Origin: Candidatus Aquirickettsiella gammari
GTDB lineage: Bacteria; Pseudomonadota; Gammaproteobacteria; Diplorickettsiales; Diplorickettsiaceae
Length of the DNA: 64,000 bases
Assembly (NCBI GenBank): GCA_002290645.2
Contig: NMOS02000001.1
Coordinates: 62,001 to 126,000 of the forward strand
Direction: 5' to 3'
Shown in pieces: positions 59,665 through 64,000 of this stretch. The notes beneath the pieces are model-generated. The model saw nothing but the letters and a program-made list of their open reading frames with translations, did no database searches and was not told the DNA's origin. The number at the start of each line of letters is the position of its first letter. Positions within the stretch are counted from its first letter, which is position 1. A program made the translations under genes and the position numbers.

Positions 59665-60587
59665 CGGAATTAATTGCTGGATTGCACCATATAAAACCCA
59701 GACATCATGGCTGTGTAGCGACTATTGGTAATTTTGATGGCTTACACAAAGGACATCAAGTTATTATTCAGGCCTTAATCAGCGGAGCTAAAGATCTCAA
59801 TTTACCGACCTGCGTAATTATTTTCGAGCCTCATCCTCAAGAATACTTTTTAGGTGAGCAAGCCTCTGCCCGTTTGATGCGCTTACGTGAAAAAATAAAA
59901 TTTTTACGGTATTTATCGATAGATAGAATACTTTGCGTAGCTTTTAATAAAGAGCTAGCAGAATGTTCTGCAGAAGATTTTGTAAAAAAAATTTTAGTTA
60001 ATCGATTAGGAATACAGTCATTAATAGTGGGTGATGATTTTCGTTTTGGCAAGGGACGTCAAGGCGATTTTAATTTTTTACAAGCTTTAGGTAAGCTACA
60101 TAACTTTACTGTACATTCGACACCTACGGTGTTATTGGACAATAAACGTATAGGGAGTTCTCGAGTGCGAAATGCCGTAGAGCAAGGTGATTTTGAGTTA
60201 GCATCACAATTACTCGGACGTCCTTTTATGCTTAGCGGCCGTGTTATTCAGGGTGAGCAACGGGGTCGTTTATTAGGCTTTCCTACCGCTAATATCGCAT
60301 TGCATCGCCGTGTTATGCCCTTGCAGGGTGTTTTTGTTGTACGTGTTTATGGTTTGGGTTCAATACCATTAACTGGGGTTGCTAATTGTGGTAATAGGCC
60401 GACTATTCAGGGTTTAAAAAATTTATTAGAAGTATATTTGTTTAATTTTGATCAAGACATCTATGGGCGCTTCATTGAAATAGAATTTTTAAAAAAAATA
60501 CGCGAAGAAGAAAAATTTGCTTCCTTAGAGGCGCTCAAACAACAAATCGCTAAAGATGTAATTTTCGCCAAAAATTACTTTACATAA
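59661..60587 (+). CDS. ribF: Bifunctional riboflavin kinase/FAD synthetase
   Basis: A 308-residue enzyme. The N-terminal FMN adenylyltransferase has GNFDGLHKGHQ and GDDFRFGKGR; the C-terminal riboflavin kinase has GEQRGRLLGFPTANI. It makes FMN and FAD. The murJ-ribF coupling is common in gammaproteobacteria. ribH and ribA are found at the end of the window in opposite orientation. Confidence 0.95.
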   Translation: MTELIAGLHHIKPRHHGCVATIGNFDGLHKGHQVIIQALISGAKDLNLPTCVIIFEPHPQEYFLGEQASARLMRLREKIKFLRYLSIDRILCVAFNKELAECSAEDFVKKILVNRLGIQSLIVGDDFRFGKGRQGDFNFLQALGKLHNFTVHSTPTVLLDNKRIGSSRVRNAVEQGDFELASQLLGRPFMLSGRVIQGEQRGRLLGFPTANIALHRRVMPLQGVFVVRVYGLGSIPLTGVANCGNRPTIQGLKNLLEVYLFNFDQDIYGRFIEIEFLKKIREEEKFASLEALKQQIAKDVIFAKNYFT

Positions 60588-60615
60588 AAAATAAGAGATT
60601 AAATTTTTTAATCGA

Positions 60616-60643
60616 TTGAATAAATTTTTAATCTTTATATAAT
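60616..60643 (+). promoter_or_regulatory. Putative promoter of the GDSL-lipase gene, flanked by direct repeats
   Basis: TTGAAT (60616-60621), 16 bases, TATAAT (60638-60643). A near-repeat flanks the -35: AAATTTTTTAATC (60601-60613) and AAATTTTTAATC (60622-60633), about 20 bases apart. The first copy is also part of a palindrome, GATTAAA-TTT-TTTAATC (60597-60613). Confidence 0.5.
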
Positions 60644-60699
60644 CTACTCGTAAAAAATAAATTGAATTGAGTTTTAAACAATAATAATAAAAATTAATT

Positions 60700-62202
60700 A
60701 TGAAACCTATCATGCGTTTACACTTTGGCCTTCATAAAGTCTCCTCTCTCAAGCATTTAACAGTAAAGACAGGAATAACTGGAATAAGGATTTTTGGAGA
60801 TAGCTTAAGCGATCAAGGTGGAAAAAATGGAATGTATGCAAAAAAAATTTTTGGTTGTATTCCTCTAAGCTTATTTTTATATAAATCACCATACAAACGA
60901 TTTACTAATGGTTTTGTTTGGGCAGACGCACTTAGCGCTGAGCTTGAATCTCTCAGTAAATCGACTAACCCACTAGATAATCCTTGCTTACCCTCACTAC
61001 ACGGTAATAAGAAATGGATTGAAAATATGGCGCAAGGGGGGGCAACGGCCTATAAATATAGAGGATTTTTGGATTTTTTTAAGTATATGAAAGGATTTTT
61101 TTTGAGCTTTATGCTGACTAATATACAAAGTCAGGCAAAAAAAATAAAACAAGAAAAAAATAATAAACTTGAACCCGATGATCTTTGTATTATTTTTGCC
61201 GGAGCTAATGACCTGGTCACGCTAGGCTATTGTGATAAGGGCGGTGCCAAAAGAGCTATTGAGGGAATTACTAAAACGGTAGAAATCTTAACGACCTCTC
61301 AATCAACAGTTACCGATCAAAATTATTCTAAAAATATTTTACTTTTTACACTGCCTGATTTTAGTAAAACCCCTCGGTTTTCTAAAAAATCAGATAGGAC
61401 AAAGGAAAAAGCACAAGAGGCATGCCGTTTTTTTAATGAAGAATTAAGAAAATTAGCCAAATTAGACGCGAATGTGGAAATATTTGATGTGGCTGCAGTT
61501 TTTGAGGAAATTGATAAAAATCCGGAAAAATATGGATTTACCAGTGGTTGTGCTGTTTATTATTTATCGGCGCTTCAAGGTAAAGAATGTATTGCTCAAA
61601 AAGTGACTTCTGGAAATGCTATCGTATTAAAAGAAACTAAAAAAGAGGCTAATCAACCTCATAAATTGAATTGTTATTTTGTTAAAGATGGAAAATTAGT
61701 TGAACATGGGGCGGGTTCAATGAAGCTTCCTAGCATTGTTACATTTAACTTAACTGAAGGAGAAAAAAAACAATTGGATGAAAAAATTGAGCAACATCCT
61801 TTCAAAGATGGCTTAAGCCAGTTAGTTTCTGGTGAAGAACAACATGACTCTTACGCTACACATATGGTTCAATATGCCGTGAAGGCTTATGAAAAAGAAA
61901 AGAAGAAGAGTATTCAACTGGCAGATATTTATACTTCGGCACTAGAGGCCATAAAGAAACACTTGCCCCATGAGCAAGTTATATTTTGGGATGATCTACA
62001 TCCTTCAGTAATAGTTCACTTTCTATTAGAGATATATTTTGAGCCGTTTTTTACGCGCCATTATGGTCTGAAGTCGCCTAGGTTATGGACAGATAATATG
62101 GCACTTTCTGAAAGAGTGACTGAAAAAGTTCCTTTGTCAGTTAAGGCCAGTGAGGCACCGGCGGGTTATTTCCAGTTAGCAAGCCGGTCACCTAGAGGCT
62201 AA
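60700..62202 (+). CDS. GDSL/SGNH-family lipase-like protein without a signal peptide
   Basis: A 500-residue SGNH hydrolase. The catalytic serine is Ser35 in FGDSLSD (block I); block II is the Gly in AQGGATAY near 112-116, block III GAND at 168-171, and block V DDLH at 431-434 with the Asp431/His434 pair. All catalytic residues are present. An insertion (about residues 290-430) separates blocks III and V. The N-terminus (MKPIMRLHFGLHKVSS) shows no export signal. Legionella PlaA/PlaC/PlaD and Salmonella SseJ are the nearest functional analogues; lipid substrate and secretion are inference. Confidence 0.88.
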   Translation: MKPIMRLHFGLHKVSSLKHLTVKTGITGIRIFGDSLSDQGGKNGMYAKKIFGCIPLSLFLYKSPYKRFTNGFVWADALSAELESLSKSTNPLDNPCLPSLHGNKKWIENMAQGGATAYKYRGFLDFFKYMKGFFLSFMLTNIQSQAKKIKQEKNNKLEPDDLCIIFAGANDLVTLGYCDKGGAKRAIEGITKTVEILTTSQSTVTDQNYSKNILLFTLPDFSKTPRFSKKSDRTKEKAQEACRFFNEELRKLAKLDANVEIFDVAAVFEEIDKNPEKYGFTSGCAVYYLSALQGKECIAQKVTSGNAIVLKETKKEANQPHKLNCYFVKDGKLVEHGAGSMKLPSIVTFNLTEGEKKQLDEKIEQHPFKDGLSQLVSGEEQHDSYATHMVQYAVKAYEKEKKKSIQLADIYTSALEAIKKHLPHEQVIFWDDLHPSVIVHFLLEIYFEPFFTRHYGLKSPRLWTDNMALSERVTEKVPLSVKASEAPAGYFQLASRSPRG

Positions 62203-62298
62203 TTAAGCGCTTTTTTTGATATCCTTTATATTTTTCACAAGCTAAAATAGGACAAATGTTTTGACGAAACTGATTTAGCTGATTAGACTACGCCGCTT

Positions 62299-63042
62299 AT
62301 GCCACGAAAAGAATTTCATTTAATCCTCGAAGCGAGTGAGCAGATTGCTCCCAATGTGAAGCATTTCACTTTTCGTTATGAAGAGGGCGAAAGCTTTGAT
62401 TTCATTCCTGGCCAATTCATTACACTGCATATTCCGACTTCAGAGAAAATTTTACGTCGTAGCTATAGTATTGCCAACCAAAACCATAAGGCGACTAATA
62501 AGATAGAGTTTGCGGCCTCTTATGTCCCCGCAGGGGTGGCCAGTGAACTTTTGTTTACACTAAAAGCGGGCGACACAGTAACCGCAACCGGTCCTTTTGG
62601 GCGCTTAATTTTAAGAGAGGAGGCTCCTGCGCGCTATATCCTGGTCGCGACTGGGACAGGTGTTACGCCCTATCGAACTATGTTGGCTGAGTTAGCGTCT
62701 CGGTTTAAACAACAACTCTGTTTCAAGGTAATATTATTATTTGGCGTGCGCAGGCCTGAAGACTTATTATATCGGGATGAATTTGTTGCATTTGCCGAAA
62801 AAAACTCTTGGTTTGAATTTCGTGCCTATTATAGTCGGTTTAAACCAGAAAACGCTTTAGACTATGAATATTCAGGTTATGTTTTGAATGCCTTTAGCGA
62901 GATTTCACCTAACGCTAAGCAAGATGTGGTTTATTTATGTGGTAACCCCAATATGGTGGATGAGGTTTTCGCGCTTTTAGTCAATGGCTATGCTTTCCCT
63001 TCCGACATTATTCGGCGTGAAAAATATATTTCATCTAATTAA
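62299..63042 (+). CDS. fpr: Ferredoxin/flavodoxin-NADP+ reductase
   Basis: A 247-residue FAD/NADPH reductase of the Fpr type. FAD is bound by LRRSYSIAN and GQFITLHIP; the NADP(H) part has ATGTGVTPYRTMLAEL, YLCGNPNMVDEVF and ends with IIRREKYISSN. The aromatic C-terminus contains Tyr, as in bacterial FPRs. It supplies reducing power from NADPH to ferredoxin or flavodoxin, or the reverse. It is convergent with ribH. Confidence 0.92.
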   Translation: MPRKEFHLILEASEQIAPNVKHFTFRYEEGESFDFIPGQFITLHIPTSEKILRRSYSIANQNHKATNKIEFAASYVPAGVASELLFTLKAGDTVTATGPFGRLILREEAPARYILVATGTGVTPYRTMLAELASRFKQQLCFKVILLFGVRRPEDLLYRDEFVAFAEKNSWFEFRAYYSRFKPENALDYEYSGYVLNAFSEISPNAKQDVVYLCGNPNMVDEVFALLVNGYAFPSDIIRREKYISSN

Positions 63043-63108
63043 GCACGTCGCAACCATTGTTTAGAGAATAGAGTTATTTAAGTTGGAATAGTCTATTAGC
63101 TTGTTTTC

Positions 63109-63594
63109 TCAGTCTTCTATTTCAAGCTGATCTAATACCGATATCATTTCCATCGCTGCGTCGACCGCATCATGACCTTTATAGATACGTGCTTTGGCTT
63201 GTTCTTCATTATCAGTAGTTAAGACGCCAAATATGACCGGAATGGATTCTTCCAAAGCCACTTTTTGGCAAGCGTAGCTGACTTGTTGACAAACATAATC
63301 ATAATGAGTCGTTTCACCACGAATAACCGCACCTAAACAGATAATAGCCAAACAGTTTTCATCAGAAATGGCTATTTGTTGAGCAGCGAGGCCAATTTCT
63401 ATGGCTCCGGGAACGCGTAGGATAGTGATACGTTGTTCAGGAAAATTTAATTCTTTAAGTCGTTGCAATGCGCTATTGAGCAATGCTTCGGTAACTCCTT
63501 GATTAAAACGGCTGACTACAATAGCAATATTGAATTCATCAGTTTGTTGGTTGAACGACAAGGGTTTAGCGATAATTTCTTTTACTTTTTGCAT
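63109..63594 (-). CDS. ribH: 6,7-dimethyl-8-ribityllumazine synthase
   Basis: A 161-residue lumazine synthase with NIAIVVSRFNQGVTEALL, the RVPGAIEIGLAAQQI block, CLGAVIRGETTHYDYV (catalytic His in the ETTHYD segment) and IPVIFGVLTTDNEEQA. It catalyses the penultimate step of riboflavin synthesis, using the product of RibB. It follows ribA/ribBA after 13 bases. Confidence 0.96.
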   Translation of the reverse strand: MQKVKEIIAKPLSFNQQTDEFNIAIVVSRFNQGVTEALLNSALQRLKELNFPEQRITILRVPGAIEIGLAAQQIAISDENCLAIICLGAVIRGETTHYDYVCQQVSYACQKVALEESIPVIFGVLTTDNEEQAKARIYKGHDAVDAAMEMISVLDQLEIED

Positions 63595-63607
63595 AACTAT
63601 CCTTTAC

Positions 63608-64000
63608 TTATAGGTTGAGAAGATGTCCTAGCTTGGTTTGTTTGGTTTTCAAGTAGTCACGATTGGTTGCATTAGGTGTCGCGATTAAGGGAATACGTTC
63701 TACTACCTCGATTCCGTAGCGTTCTAAATCTATTATTTTTTGCGGATTATTAGTCAGTAATTTTATTTTCAATAGTTTCAGATTTTGTAACATTTGCGCC
63801 GCTATCCAATAATTACGATCATCACTGCCAAAACCTAACTTTTGATTAGCTTCTACGGTGTCTAAACCTTGATCTTGTAATGCATAAGCTTTAAGTTTAT
63901 TCAGTAAGCCAATTCCTCGACCTTCTTGGCGTAGATAAAGCAATACCCCACCGTGTCGACTAATTTGCGCGAGTGATTCGTGTAGTTGCCAACCACAATC
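63608..64000 (-). CDS. ribA: GTP cyclohydrolase II (RibA or RibBA), N-terminal part outside the window
   Basis: The frame is open to the window edge, so the start is not seen. The visible C-terminal 130 residues carry [13 protein letters not shown], the [24 protein letters not shown] guanine/phosphate block, [17 protein letters not shown] and [19 protein letters not shown], diagnostic of GTP cyclohydrolase II, the first step of riboflavin synthesis. Whether a RibB domain is fused in front cannot be seen; the adjacent ribH makes a ribBA arrangement likely. Confidence 0.94.
   Translation of the reverse strand, partial: DCGWQLHESLAQISRHGGVLLYLRQEGRGIGLLNKLKAYALQDQGLDTVEANQKLGFGSDDRNYWIAAQMLQNLKLLKIKLLTNNPQKIIDLERYGIEVVERIPLIATPNATNRDYLKTKQTKLGHLLNL

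Overview
This is about 64 kb of an AT-rich (roughly 38% G+C by eye) gammaproteobacterial chromosome, nearly all of it conserved core genes. Several features together suggest Legionellales, most likely a Coxiellaceae-type host-associated bacterium related to Rickettsiella, Diplorickettsia or Aquicella. These are the rplM-rpsI-petABC-sspAB order, the fused LplT-acyltransferase-acyl-ACP synthetase, a legiobactin/rhizoferrin-like siderophore pair, a tandem of Coxiella/Legionella-style MFS transporters, and large orphan membrane or lipase proteins that look like secreted-effector candidates. The genus is inference; no rRNA or species marker lies in the window.

Layout. 1-5.0 kb: pilW (cut by the window edge), hisS, yfgM, bamB and der form one tight operon for pilus assembly, tRNA charging and outer-membrane assembly. 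5-9.7 kb: dam, a 764-residue orphan membrane protein, rsmJ and a second methyltransferase. 9.9-12.6 kb: a solitary hisC, coaX and an ElyC/SanA-like protein. 12.7-16.3 kb: an accessory-looking block with an IucA/IucC siderophore synthetase, an MFS exporter and a GtrA protein, ending in a four-gene tRNA cluster (Lys, His, Arg, Pro). 17.2-20.7 kb: the three-domain lysophospholipid flippase/acyltransferase. 20.7-28.0 kb, minus strand: rplM, rpsI, petABC (cytochrome bc1), sspA, sspB, rimB-like protease, rimK and rarA. 28.2-37.6 kb, plus strand: hemB, tRNA-Leu, then the proteostasis run tig-clpP-clpX-lon-hupB, tRNA-Val, tRNA-Asp and ppiD. 37.6-41 kb: ispD with a GC-rich island attached to its 5' end, cysQ, mdh and an AT-rich gap. 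41-47 kb: ftsK, trxB, mlaA, dps, a glycine-rich RRM protein and comF. 47-56 kb: glmS, glmM, ftsH, rlmE and two tandem MFS transporters. 56-64 kb: tRNA-Leu, ispF, algH, ruvX, murJ, ribF, a cytosolic-looking GDSL lipase, fpr, ribH and the start of ribA/ribBA.

How it works together: most genes serve translation and its quality control, envelope assembly (BamB, MurJ, GlmS/GlmM, MlaA, Aas), isoprenoid precursors (IspD, IspF), riboflavin/FAD (RibF, RibH, RibA) and respiration (bc1). I see no CRISPR array, prophage, insertion sequence or complete new defence system. The least explained items are the GC-rich island before ispD, the 764-residue membrane protein, the GDSL protein with repeats around its promoter, a PpiD without its parvulin domain, a cytochrome b with PLWY in place of PEWY, and G8 tracts in the siderophore exporter and ftsH.
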